Source: Parachlorella kessleri
Lineage: Eukaryota; Chlorophyta; Trebouxiophyceae; Chlorellales; Chlorellaceae
NCBI GenBank assembly: GCA_001598975.1
Contig: BBXU01000895.1
Coordinates: 1-36,619 of the forward strand
DNA: 36,619 bases
Direction: 5' to 3'
Both the position numbers and the translations under genes were made by a program. The first letter of the stretch is position 1; the number at the start of each line of letters is the position of its first letter. Below, piece after piece: positions 20,401 through 30,554 of this stretch. The notes under the pieces were generated by a model. The model did no database searches, had not been told where the DNA came from, and worked only from the letters and a program-made list of their open reading frames with translations.

Positions 20401-22153
20401 GCCGCCAACCTTGTCCACCCGGCTACAGGTGAGTCTGGGGGATGCTCCAGTAGACAGTACGTGGTACACTCCTCAAGTGGTCATTCACGGGCTGAAGAAG
20501 CAGGACACCCTGTGTGCAGCGATTGATCTCAGCTGAGCAGCTGCAGCGGGTTAGCAGCAAGGATAGTACGGCAGCTGACTGATGCTGGCTGGAAGCTGTG
20601 GTTCCCATCCAACTTTGTCCAACCCACATGCTGGTAATTGGCCTTGGTGGGGCCCAAGCGACAGGGGTTGTGCTATGCTTTGTCACCTCTAAGCCTCGGC
20701 AGTGACAGTGTCCCTGTGGGCTAGCGGAACCCTTTCGATACTTCTAGCCGATTGTTGGGGCCTCTGTGGCAGCACATATGCCAGCTGATGTACTTTCTAT
20801 CAAAGTTCGATAGACTTCCCAGACTGGTCTGCATGGGGTCGCAGGATACAGCCTGACGCGGAGCTTGCGTGAAGCGCCTGCTATGGCGAGGGCCCTGCAG
20901 ACCGCCTTGGAAAAGCAGCCAAACTCGCAGCAGGCAGCAGCCTTTGTCTGGGAAGCACTGTGGACCCAGGAGAAGAGAAGACAGGTGAGTACAGTACATG
21001 GGGATTCAGTCTCATCCTGGAATCCAGTGGGCACCAGTGAGAGATGTGAGGCACATACTATCATCATCAGTAGCACCCTTTTGCCCAAGGCACGCCAGTC
21101 ACAACTGCTTCACAGCCTTCGTCTTCTGCTGGTGGTGTAGGCGGCTGCCACTACCAAACCCCATTTTGTGGTTTGGAGTTTTGCAGGCATCCCTTTGCAG
21201 CTTTCACATGCCGCTGGCTTGGCAGCGTGCGGACTGCCAACACCGCAAGAACGTCACACCCCCTTGTGGGCCGGCATGATGCTGCCTGTCCTACTGACAA
21301 AGGCCGCCTGTTGCGCAGGCCGCCTCTGATATTGTCGGCGGTGGTGTGGTGGGGTGGTATTGGTGTGTGTGAGAGACAGTGTGCGTGGGTGGGTGTGGGT
21401 GGCAGTGGGGGAAGGCGTACCACTTCAACCGCAGGCTCCTTCACCACCTTGTTACGTCTGCCTGCAGGCCTCCTTCAACATCTTTGGCATGGAGCTGCTG
21501 GCAGGCCTGGACACCGTCAACACCGCCGACTTCTTTACCACCTTCTTCCGCCTGCCGCCCTACCTGTGGCGCAACTTCCTGGCCAGCAAGCTCAGCTCCG
21601 TGGAGCTGCTGGGCTTTGCGCTGACCACCTTCGCGCTGGCACCAGTCAACATCCAGGTATAGGGGTGTTTGTGCGGTAGGATGCCTACATCCAGCAATGG
21701 GCCTGACCCTGAGTTTCATGCTAGGCTTTGCGCTGGCACCAGTCCATATCCAGGCATGCGGGTGGGTGGAACTGGGATGTGGGCTGTCGTCTTGCTGCGC
21801 TTGATGCTGGGGTTTTGCACTGACTATGCTTGCACTGGCACCGCCCAACATCCAGGTGTGGCGCTCTGTGTTGCTGGGTCTTTCATGCTGTGGTCATCAT
21901 TGGAAGTTTAATGCCGACACCTCCTCTCTGGCATGCGGGCTGCTGTATTGCAACCTCAACCCAGTGCTGATAGGTGGTTCAGAGGATCCCTACCCCACAG
22001 CCACAGATATGCTGTTCGCCACTGATCTGCGTGCAGTTCCGCCTGCTGGCGCATTTTGCGACACACCCAGCCGCCGGCTATATGATAAAGGCATATGGCG
22101 GCAAGCAGCTGCAGCAGTTGCAAGACTCCATCAAGAAGCAGTTAAGGCGGTGA
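17430..22153 (+). CDS. LCYE: Lycopene epsilon-cyclase, plastid-targeted
   Basis: Ten exons give about 571 residues: 17430..17718 (or 17723), 17780 (or 17799)..18020, 18380..18455, 18762..18905, 19369..19566, 19856..20054, 20311..20428, 20845..20984, 21468..21656, 22037..22153. It closes an epsilon ring on lycopene, on the route to alpha-carotene and lutein, at plastid membranes. The N-terminus is basic and Ser/Arg-rich, as expected for a transit peptide. VAVVGCGPAGLKLAAELG is the FAD-binding dinucleotide fold; NNYGVWLDEF, GRAYGRVCR, YDPSVMLFMDFR, FLYAMHLGG, FLEETCL follow. EEEWSYIPVGGPLP and AFGAAANLVHPATGYSLTRS mark epsilon rather than beta cyclase. The last exon ends AGYMIKAYGGKQL, as in the family. 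Only the first junction is ambiguous. The stop TGA overlaps a donor-like GTGAGT. Introns 4 and 9 carry tandem copies of exon ends. Confidence 0.93.
18901..19020 (+). repeat. 32-bp tandem repeat carrying a splice donor (cyclase intron 4)
   Basis: Units begin at 18901, 18933, 18965 and 18995 with TGCAAGTGGG; the last is shorter and diverged. The first unit contains the exon end TGCAA and its donor GTGGGT at 18906, so three near-identical donors follow each other every 32 bases. The minus strand has open ORFs here that repeat DITHLH-like words; these are repeat artefacts. Confidence 0.92.
21608..21860 (+). repeat. Three decayed copies of the end of cyclase exon 9
   Basis: The exon end encoding GFALTTFALAPVNIQ (21609-21656) recurs at 21721-21753 (GFALAPVHIQ, 13 bases deleted) and 21808-21855 (GFALTMLALAPPNIQ), each ending in ATCCAG or ACATCCAG. 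Spacing is about 97 and 102 bases. Only the first copy joins the upstream exon without a stop codon. Confidence 0.85.
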
Positions 22154-23075
22154 GTGAAAGCAGCACAGTGGCATGAAGCGACAGGGAAAAAAAGGGAAGT
22201 ACGTGTGTCCAGTCTAGGTTTTTGTGTTGCCTGCTGGCCTGATTCCGCACCAGGGTATGAGTTGCAGGCTGCTAAGCAAGCTGCCTGTTATTCAACCACT
22301 GAGAGCCTGTACTGCTTGGCACCAAGCCATATACGCAGCGTGACCTACTAGCAGGGATACCCTGGGAATATGTGACTAGTTCCAAGTTTTGTTTCCTGTT
22401 TCTCGTCACTGTGTCACTGCGGACTGTGTGAAGTGCTATTGGCACTTGCTTGCACTGCTCAGGAATGGTCTATGTGCATGGTTTTGCCACGGATGGAGCG
22501 CTTGAGCGCTAAGCATTGCAGGCGCCTGGACCACAGAGTGATGGCATATTTGGCAGCCTCTCCATGCAGCATGAACCACTGGCATTTCTCCCTACGGTAT
22601 CACATGTTTTGCTCTTGCACCAGTGCGCTGGGTTCGTAGCCAGCTGTGATGTGCTGGCCTTGAAAAGACATCAGCTTACGAGCTTGACCCTTCACATGCT
22701 GGCACCCAGCGCAGCACGGCTGCTCGCGTCGCACTGTATTGAGCACATAAAAAACTGATTCAAACTTACGTACTTGCTCATCATGCTTCCTTTCCACTCC
22801 AGTCTGACCCGGATATCCCCTTGTCCAGGAGAGCCTCACGGCACAGGGGTCTGATGCTGTGTCCAATTCCTAAAGTGTGAGTTCATCACATTGAACCAGT
22901 CACCTACAAGTTGCACTGTTCTTCAGTCTTTCTAGTCATGCCAGGTAGAACTCAATCGCACATCTGCGTACAGCCCTGTCCGTACAATTCACTGATCACT
23001 CTCGGTTGCACTACCTGCCACCCTTACTAATACCAGAGGTAGAGCAAGGGACAGCAGGGCAGGGTCAGCCACCAG
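22154..23075. other. Convergent intergenic region, no gene seen
   Basis: This region lies between the cyclase stop (+) and the small cysteine-rich gene (-) and should contain both 3' UTRs. A partial dispersed-repeat copy lies at its right end. I saw no clear TGTAA motif for the cyclase and no supportable ORF. Confidence 0.45.
22966..23033 (-). repeat. Dispersed-repeat copy
   Basis: On the minus strand it reads TATTAGTAAGGGTGGCAGG, TAGTGCAACCGAGAGTGA and GGACAGGGCTGTACGCAG, the same order as the copies at 6433 and 12284. It shares the presumed left border with 6433 and 16903. Confidence 0.6.
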
Positions 23076-23675
23076 TCATATATCTGGCTCCTCCTTGCTC
23101 CAATCACTGTATTGGTCACAGTGCTCGTGGCAAATACATTCTGGCGACTCCCACCATTCCAGCTCCACCGGGCTCATTCCCTTGGACGATGGCTTTTCGG
23201 CGGCCTGTCGCGCTGCGGCTATGTCCGATTCACTGAAATGGCCCTCCTTGGCAGCTGTCAGCTCCTGGGGCAAGCAAACCTCGGCACCGTTGCACTGCGA
23301 ACGAACCAACCAGTGTGACTCCACTTCATCCCTATGTACAACCAGCTGCTGTCCAGAAGACCAAGCTATTTGCCAGCTTTAGACAGTGGTTTGGAGGCCA
23401 GGAGGACCAACTGAGTTGCGGCGTTAAGCGCAGCAGCTAGTTCTCTCTGGCCTGTGTCCGCGCCTGCTCTTCCGAAGACCCTGCCCAAGCCGTCCCACCT
23501 GTCCAGCGTCGTGATCACGGTCACCACTATTTGTAGAACCCGTAGCCTCACTGGACGCCATGCTGTCCTTGGGTGTGGCGCTGGCAGTGAGCCTGGTGTG
23601 CTGTTGTGCCTTCCTGGGGGCTGCAGGAGGGCAGGGGCGTACCTGAATGAGAGCGCACAGTGTACGTGGCAGCAT
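23076..23675 (-). CDS. Unknown small protein with Cys-rich acidic C-terminus
   Basis: Two exons, 23675..23499 and 23294..23076 (donor CAG/GTGGGA, acceptor TTCGCAG, phase 0), give 131 residues. No family is recognised. The first 35 residues are basic, hydroxylated and Pro/Ala-rich (MLPRTLCALIQ...APRKAQQHTR), like an organelle transit peptide. A Ser/Asp-rich linker (SMASSEATGSTNSGDRDHD) follows, then a helical stretch (FSESDIAAARQAAEK) and a conserved-looking end SPVELEWWESPECICHEHCD. The Cys-x-Cys-x-x-x-Cys cluster could bind metal. The gene lies tail to tail with the cyclase and follows Mog1 on the same strand. The opposite strand at 23560 also has a possible signal-peptide ORF, so strand choice is not certain. 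Confidence 0.45.
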
Positions 23676-24335
23676 TTAAGGAGCACGGCAGCCTGCTTGC
23701 TACCTGAAGCCATGTCACTTCAGGCGCGAGCGGGAATGCCCACAGCGTCCTAGTGTTTGGTCAAACCAATAGAGCTCTGGCTGCATTTATCTTTGGTGGC
23801 GAGGAGAACAAAGGGTGTGCCCCGGGTAAGTGGGTTGCCTCCACAACGGGGGCAGGCCGTTGCGAACCAAGAGGAGCAGGGTCAACCTGTACCGACTGGG
23901 GTGGATGCAGTTATGCTCGATTATGTGTAAATCAACCTTCCTTGTCACGTGCATTCCATCTCAAACGCGATAGTGGTGGCACCCCCCAACAGGAAAGCAG
24001 GACAGGCGCTTTGGTGGTTCTTGCCTTCCCACTGCACTGCGATCATGATAAACCCTTTCATGTCTTATTCATACACATCACACTGCTAAGAGCCACATCA
24101 CAGCTAGAAGAGTAGTTTCAGGCTTAGAGGGAACAACCATGTTGGTAAGGATGCACGTGATAGTACAAGGTTTGACATCAAAGTTTCATTCGGACTGATG
24201 TGGGCATTCAGCACAGCGTGGCAGCAACGAGGCCCCTCCGTCAGTTATTGCGGAGTGAAGGGGACCGAACAAAACCAGGCTACCAAGCAGCAGCAGAACA
24301 AGCACTAGTGATACACGGGCAGCGAGGCACTACTG
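23676..24335. other. Gap between two minus-strand genes
   Basis: This stretch should hold the Mog1 3' UTR and the promoter of the small gene. On the plus strand a phase-1 exon-like segment 23724..23829, with a strong donor GTAAGT, encodes HSVLVFGQTNRALAAFIFGG; I could not connect it to further exons. Confidence 0.35.
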
Positions 24336-25788
24336 TCAGGACTCCGGCGGCCCAAAGAGGGACCAGTCAGTGATCTGCAGACTTTCCAGCATCTGTCGGA
24401 AGAGCATTGGGCTGGTCAAGTGAGCGCCTTTGTAGCCAGCACCTGCAGGAAGATCAGATTACCTGGGTGTGACTTTAACAGCAGGAAATATAGCAGCAGA
24501 AAATCTCTGCAATGGATGCTGTTAACCAGGGCTGTCGGCGGCCACGATCGGCATGCTGTGGTGTGCGGAAGAAATAGCAACACAGCCGGCACACACAGCC
24601 CGTGGGCGATGGTAAAAGAACTAGGCAGGGATGGCGGCATCAGGAGCCAGTGCATGAAGGTCGTTTCCTCTAACCGGCCTACCTGCATGCTCTGCCGCTG
24701 CGCTGTGCTCGGAAATGTAGATGGGGGTATTAAGGGTTATAAGAAGGTCTGACCGGTACTGGGGTATTCGAATGTTACACAGGATGACCTGCAGTGTAAC
24801 CATAACCACCATGTCACCCACACAATGCCTGTCAACCGGTCGCAATGATACTGGGGGCTGCACACTACAGATGGCTATGGTGCAGGGTGCCCCGCTTTGC
24901 TAGCAGGACAGATAACCAGACCAATGACTCATCAAAAGGAGCAATTCATGGTCCACCTGGATCTTGTTGAGCGCATGCATGCCCTGCCGCCCTTTTGCCA
25001 CTGCCTGCTGGCCTACCACCACAGTCTTGACACACTCTGCAGGCACGCCTGGAACGTCGGCTGGACCTACAAACAGCAGCATGTGCCATGCTGTCAGCCA
25101 TTTGACACATCAACTTCGCTGCCCCCAGATACATCTGCAGACACCCGCTGCTGCCGGGGGTCGGCGTGTCAGGGACGGAGCAGGCCAGCGTGAGTCAGCA
25201 GGCATCCATCACAGAGCATCTACCAAGAGCAAGATGTGACGCTTGGTAGTCTGAGCGCTGAAGGGGCAGAACTAAGCATTAAACACCAGCTTACCCAGGC
25301 GAAGCGTCTCATCTATCTGACTATGCTGTGCTTGACTAGTTTCTGCCAGGTCATTGAAAAAGTGGGCTGCACTGCTGGTGTCTGCCACAGGCTGGTACTC
25401 CTGCACATCAAGGCGGCCCTGATATGACAAAGTATTTTACTATCACTGCAAGGGGCAGGAGTGGCTGAGGGCCCAGCAAGAAGGGTTTTATAGCCAAGCA
25501 CCAAAGCGTGACATCAACATACCACAACTTCGATTATCAGGGACTGGTCGAGGCTGCCGTCAGCAAAGACCTGCACGCAGCGCTCAGGGATGACAGAAAG
25601 GACAGGTCCCTGTCTAGAACACTCCGTAGACGAAAGCAAATGTAGTCCCCTTGCAGCCAAAGGCCCACACTAACCTCCTGGTGATCCGGCACTGGCCTAA
25701 AGTCGCTGATGTCTGTAAAACGGTTGGGAAAGGCCATTTCCATGGCCCCGCCGAAGAGCTCATGGCGAACCAGCGTGTCATCAATCAT
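24336..25788 (-). CDS. MOG1: Ran-binding nuclear transport protein Mog1
   Basis: Six exons in phase, 25788..25675, 25570..25523, 25400..25295, 25066..24957, 24788..24683 and 24442..24336, give 196 residues, the usual size for Mog1. Mog1 binds the GTPase Ran, promotes nucleotide release and supports nuclear protein import. Diagnostic segments are HELFGGAMEMAFPNRFTDIS, DFRPVPDHQEVFADGSLDQS, LIIEVVEYQPVADTSSAAHF, FFNDLAETSQ, KTVVVGQQAVAKGR, and DLLITLNTPIYISEHSAAAE, ending in a terminal amphipathic segment MLFRQMLESLQITDWSLFG. All exon borders are GT-AG. The first ATG gives a nine-residue lead before the LFGG motif, as in other members; no earlier exon is needed. It is single-copy-like housekeeping sequence with no sign of decay. 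Confidence 0.92.
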
Positions 25789-27730
25789 GTTACTGCACGT
25801 ATCGCCTACCCGTGTCTGAGTAGTAAAGGGTTCCGCCCAACTCCTGAACCCATTCTGGGCGCCTCATTACGCGTGGCCTGTCAAGCGCGCTGCCGCCAGC
25901 CCTAAACCTCTGGTTGCAACGAAGGCTGTTATCGTGCCATACATCGTGGCTCATGTCCCTTTGCGACCTTGGAGATCCCAGGTCTGGGCACAGGACCTCA
26001 CAGAGGCTGTTGCTTGGTGGTCTTATGCCTTGGAAGAAAATTATCCCTGGCAGTGCCGTGTCTTAGCACGATCGATCGGTGGAAGCCTTGGGTGGAAGCT
26101 GAGCAACCGTGAGCTGCAAGCGAAGCTTCCAAAGTACTTCATGCTGCGAGCTACAAGATGCTTGGTGCTTGCTGGCCCTTATTGCCAGCCGAGTCTCTGC
26201 AATCCGCAGCGCCCTGCTTGACAACGGATACCAGGTTCGAGAAATCTTGACCATGCAATCCCTAGCTGTTGTGCCTCTCTTTCTGAGAGTGGTGCTTCTG
26301 CTGGACCACCTGCTGATGTCCAGGTGCAGTCCCCTGCAGGACCAGCATGCTGACGCAAAAGCGTTTCCACATATAAAAGTTCACCATCCGTTAGACTTGC
26401 TCGGTTAGCACTACTGAGGAAGCACAGCTGAGGTAGTGGACATAAATCGATCGCAGTCAGTATGGCTGCGGTTTCGCTACTTTGAACGCAGTTGTGTAAG
26501 TGGGCTCGTCTCTTGGCTCATCCCTGAGGCAGCCTCACCAGCAAGTCAGGAGCCGCCTGACTGCTCTGCAGCTCACCATCCCATTGGGTCCTGGCCCCTG
26601 TATGGCTTAGCCCCTTCCCACTTCCCTGTCCTTGCCACAGCCTCAGCCACAGCCGCATGTTTGCTCTGTGAGTAGCAGCATCCCCTCCTCAGCGATGCTC
26701 CGACCGCGCATCCCTTCCCAGCCAAGCACCTGTCCAGCAGCCGGCTGACTGTTGCCCAGCCCCACGTTGCCCTCCCCAGCCCAGCATGCCACCGTGCTCT
26801 GCATCTGTCGAGCCTGACACCTTTGCACAAAGTGTTGTGCGCCAAGTGATTGCCTTTTTTCTGGTTGCTCCCTCGTGACTAGCTTTACTGTGTACATATA
26901 CCGATACCTGCAGTTCCCTCCACAGCTTGTGTGATTCCTTTGTTCCTTCGCTCTCTCAGCTGCCAGCGCCAGGCTTGGTCTCGCTGGCATGATCCTCACA
27001 GTGTGACAAGTGAAGGGGGTATTTGTGGCTTTCTGCCGCAGGTGAAGCCTGCACATTCAAGTTTTCATGGCAAGGGTGGAGAGCAGGCCTGTGCCGCACG
27101 CAAGCACGCCAACCGTATGGCAAACGGGCTGCTGGGCTGGGTTGACAGGGAAAGTAATGCGCAGGCCACGGTCATCGGCAATAAGCAGACTACTGCCCAG
27201 GCAAGTCCAATAGTCTTGCTCAGCTGAGGCTCACTTCATCCTTAGCTGAGGCAAGGTACTAGGGACACTGCCACGGGCTGCTCCCTTCCGCGGCGAGAAT
27301 GGCGTGGCGCAAGCGTCTTCCCAGTCTTTTCTTCCCTGCCTAGGCATGCCGGCACTTCACGTATGGCAGAGATGAGCACACTAAGCTTGAGTGGTCCCTG
27401 TCTCCCTTCGCTAGCTAAAACTGCCAGCGCCAGGCATGGTCTTACCTGGAGTTTTTTTTTGCATACATGACAGTCGAAGGAGGCATCTTGTATCTTTGTG
27501 TTGCAGGCGAAGCCTGCACAACATTTTTGTGCTGCGGGAGCCAGCCTCCGCGCTTGCGCGCTGCCAAACCCTCGACCGCCGCGGCGGCCACCTGAGAGGC
27601 GGGTTCGACCTGGTAAGCCAGTTTCAGAACTCTTTCCTCAGTCGTAGTCTTATAGCGACCCACGACGACAGCGAAGAGGATTTGTTAGATCTCCCCTACC
27701 AGATCTTGAAGTTGCAGCAGGCCTAGCCAG
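25789..27730. other. 1.9 kb with no recognisable gene
   Basis: Upstream of both Mog1 (-) and the secreted-protein gene (+). Several medium ORFs occur on both strands (for example 25934-26221 and 27436-27726 plus), but none shows a family motif, signal peptide or phase-consistent splicing. It contains one diverged direct repeat (26944/27404). Fast-evolving coding sequence cannot be excluded. Confidence 0.4.
26944..27522 (+). repeat. Diverged direct repeat, two copies 460 bases apart
   Basis: Copy 1 (26944-27056) and copy 2 (27404-27522) share CCTTCGCT, CTGCCAGCGCCAGGC, TGGTCT and GCAGG-GAAGCCTGCACA in the same order. The TTTCTGCCGCAGG / TGTGTTGCAGG ends resemble splice acceptors, so this may be a duplicated intron-exon border of a gene I could not rebuild. 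Confidence 0.65.
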
Positions 27731-29077
27731 ATGCGGCCGCAGAGCCTCGCCTTCTGCCTATCATTGATATTAGCAAGTGAGCAGCTTGAACGGCGGTCAC
27801 AGATCCTGCTCGTGCATGCTCGCATGGTTGACCACAGCACTAGCGAAGTGCATGGCATTGTAGATTGCTAACACAGCCCATGATCCTCTCGTACTGCAGC
27901 GACGTTGCCTACACGAGCGGATTTCAGCTATGTTATCACGGTGCAGATTAATGTTAAGACAGAAGGTGAGAGTGCAGCGAAGTTGGAAAACTATGTGCAC
28001 TGCAGCACGCAAAGTGCAAAACCGACAGGATGTTGTACTCAGGTCCGCCCGCACCCAGCTTGCTTACATCTATTAAGAATAATGAACTGCATGGTCTCTG
28101 AAATCTCATTACACTGCTGCTGACTCGTGCAGCTGCCTGTCCTGACTGGTTCAGTCCCGGCTCCCCTAACGATCTCTATACAGCAGCTCTCGGCTCGTTC
28201 TTCCTCGATGGAACCACGCCGTCCTTCGCGTGCCGCCAAGTAGCCAGCACCGTGCACACCTTGGAGCTCATTGGACCTCAGGATGGCTCCAACTTCTTGT
28301 TTGATGACCCACGCAAGGTATGTCCGACTGCAGTGGACGCATTCAGCGGAATGAGGAGGTTGTTCTGGAGCCTGACCTCTATTGCCAAATTTGGTGCACT
28401 GATCACACTTGGTGGGTTGCGATGATGCAAGCTATTTGCTCTACAATGTAAGTAAGTAAGAGGCTGGAATGGAGAAGCTGGTGCTTGGAAACTGGGTACC
28501 TCGTTCCCGTCCACCCTCTAGCTTGGGGCTTACCAAAATAGCTGGCCAGCGGCAGAGCGGGAAGAGGCCCAACGGGGGTTGGTTAGTAACCTCGGCTCAC
28601 TGATCCATGCAGGTGTCTCAGGCCGTGGCGGACATGCGCACCATCAATGTCGACAACCGGGTCAGCCTGGTCCTTTGGTACCAGTACACAGTTGCGTCCC
28701 CAGACGTGGGCCAGAACATCTTTGCGACCCTGGACGAGAACGTGCGCAAGTGAGTGCGCCCGGCTAGTACCAACCTAAGGTCTTAAGGCCTTGCCCATAA
28801 GGAAAGACAATGTAGCACTGCAAGATCGTGTCTTTTGGACCTGCATATGTCTTGGGTAGGGACGGGGAGGGACTGAAGGGGCTAGCAGTCAGCTACTGTG
28901 CAGCGAGTGCCAGACAGGGGATACCAACCCAGCCTCTCTTGCTGTGCCCTGCACTGCAGTGGGAACTTCCTGAACGCTGTCGTGAGCAACGGGGCTGATG
29001 CCGCTGCGCCTCTTCTTGAGGCTGTGACATTCCAGCAGCTGTACAGTGGTGGTGTGGGCTGTGTTGCCCCTCAGTGA
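27731..29077 (+). CDS. Unknown secreted protein
   Basis: Five exons in phase, 27731..27776, 27900..27965, 28133..28317, 28613..28749 and 28960..29077, give 183 residues. I do not recognise the family. MRPQSLAFCLSLILATTLP is a clear signal peptide, encoded mainly by the short first exon. The mature part starts with a beta-rich stretch (DFSYVITVQINVKTE), then ACPDWFSPGSPNDLYTAALG and FACRQVASTVHTLELIG, a mixed helical region (VSQAVADMRTINVDNRVSLV), and NGNFLNAVVSNGADAAAPLL near the end, closing with GGVGCVAPQ. The few cysteines (about residues 40, 66 and 179) fit a small disulfide-linked extracellular domain. No membrane anchor follows the signal peptide. Phase agreement across four introns makes the model reliable although the function is unknown. 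Confidence 0.8.
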
Positions 29078-30554
29078 GGAGGGGGGAGGGTTGCGGCGAT
29101 TTCATTGGCGGCAGTTGGTGCGAATTGTGTTTAGGTAGCTGTGACATGGGCGGCAGTGCTACAAAGACGTGGGTGGAGGGGTTGGTGCGTAAATGCTGTG
29201 GGCGGTTCAGTGCAGGGTGGCTGTGTGTGCAGAGCAGAGTAGGCTAGAGGTAGTGAGCAGGTGCCAGCAGGGTCGACTCGGGGAGAGGCGAGTTGGCAAG
29301 CTTAGGAAGACAGTCAGTGGCATGAGCCAAGATTGTGGCCTGAGCTGCTGGCATGATAAGTGTGCAAGCAGCCTCCAATAGAAACGTGGCTGGCAAAGCC
29401 ACTGCTTACTGTGTATGAACCAGGAGAGTGCAGACAGAAGCATACGGTGCATTTTGACTTGAGAGTCCATCTTGTCCACCCTGACTCCACACCCTACCCA
29501 TGCATGCTTAGGTGTGTAATAGCTGTGAAACCAATTAACATTAGCACGCCTGCTCGATACAAGGGTAATGCGGTACGTATGTGATGCTTGGCACTGGTCA
29601 GCGGCAGCTGGATGTCAAAGCTTCAACAGGTTCCTGGATTGCCAGTAAAACACCTTCGAAGACCTTGGATTCAGCACAGTCACTGTAACATATTACATTA
29701 CAGAAAACAATTGCAAGTTTGATGCTTCAAGCCCAGCATAACAACCACATCTACCCCTTTCCAGTGTACCTACCAACACTTCGTTGCACGCCGTCCAAAG
29801 CGCACAAACCAAACAAGGTTAGGAGAAGATTGAAGCCGGGGTTCATATGACCACCAATGTGGTACAGCACCCATGATACTCCCGCACATATCCGGGCTGA
29901 CCTTGCTGCAGACGTGCAACCCAAGTTGCACTACTCAGGAAGAGCCCAACTCCCTGATTGTACTCAGCGACTCGTAGGCCAAAACCCTCTCAACAAACTC
30001 AGTCATCAACTGAAACAACGTGAGAGTTACAAGTACAGATGGCCGACCACACCGAAAGCAATCATTCGCAGATCATCTCACGCTGTATGGCAATGGTGCT
30101 TTGACCTGCTCCTGAGCACGTCAGAAAGGAAAAAATATGTGCCTGCTTGGACTTCAGCAGCCAGAGTTTGCCACTCACCAGAACATGATTCGTTGAGTCA
30201 GGGTATGAGCCAGGCCTTCCAACCAGCACAACAAAACAGTGACCTTCTCTACTCTCTTACGCCCCACTAGTACAAGAGCGCCCTCTGATTCGCCTCTCAC
30301 CGCCGCAACCAAAATACCCAAATGCCAAAGCAAAACCATGCAGTGCTGCACAGTGACCCTGCGGCTGGACCTCGTCTCATCAGAACATAACAATGTTCTT
30401 CGTACACACTGCCTTACCTCTCCAACCAATATTGTACACCACAGTAATGTGCCGGCCCCACCGCTGCGTAGCCAATTCTAGGAATTTGGGCAAAACACCG
30501 CCTCTTGTCTGACCGCTCCGCCTACGCTACACGAAATTGCCACTCTGAAGGTCC
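29078..30554. other. Convergent intergenic region, no gene seen
   Basis: This is the space between two converging genes. TGTAA motifs on the plus strand at 29515 and 29684 are candidate polyadenylation signals for the secreted-protein gene; TTACA (TGTAA on the minus strand) at 30027 is a candidate for the converging gene. An open ORF at 29857-30270 has no recognisable content. Confidence 0.4.

Noticed and set aside
23560..23829. Plus-strand signal-peptide ORF joined to a kelch-like segment
   Set aside because: Two segments join in phase but no further exon could be found before Mog1, and the minus-strand model on the same bases is complete with a stop. Kept only as a finding.
27436..27726. 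97-codon plus-strand ORF before the secreted-protein gene
   Set aside because: It partly looks coding (SLIATHDDSEEDLLDLPYQI) but ends immediately before a well-supported start codon and has no recognisable content.
29857..30270. 138-codon plus-strand ORF
   Set aside because: It has no family motif, no splice support and an ordinary composition between converging 3' ends.
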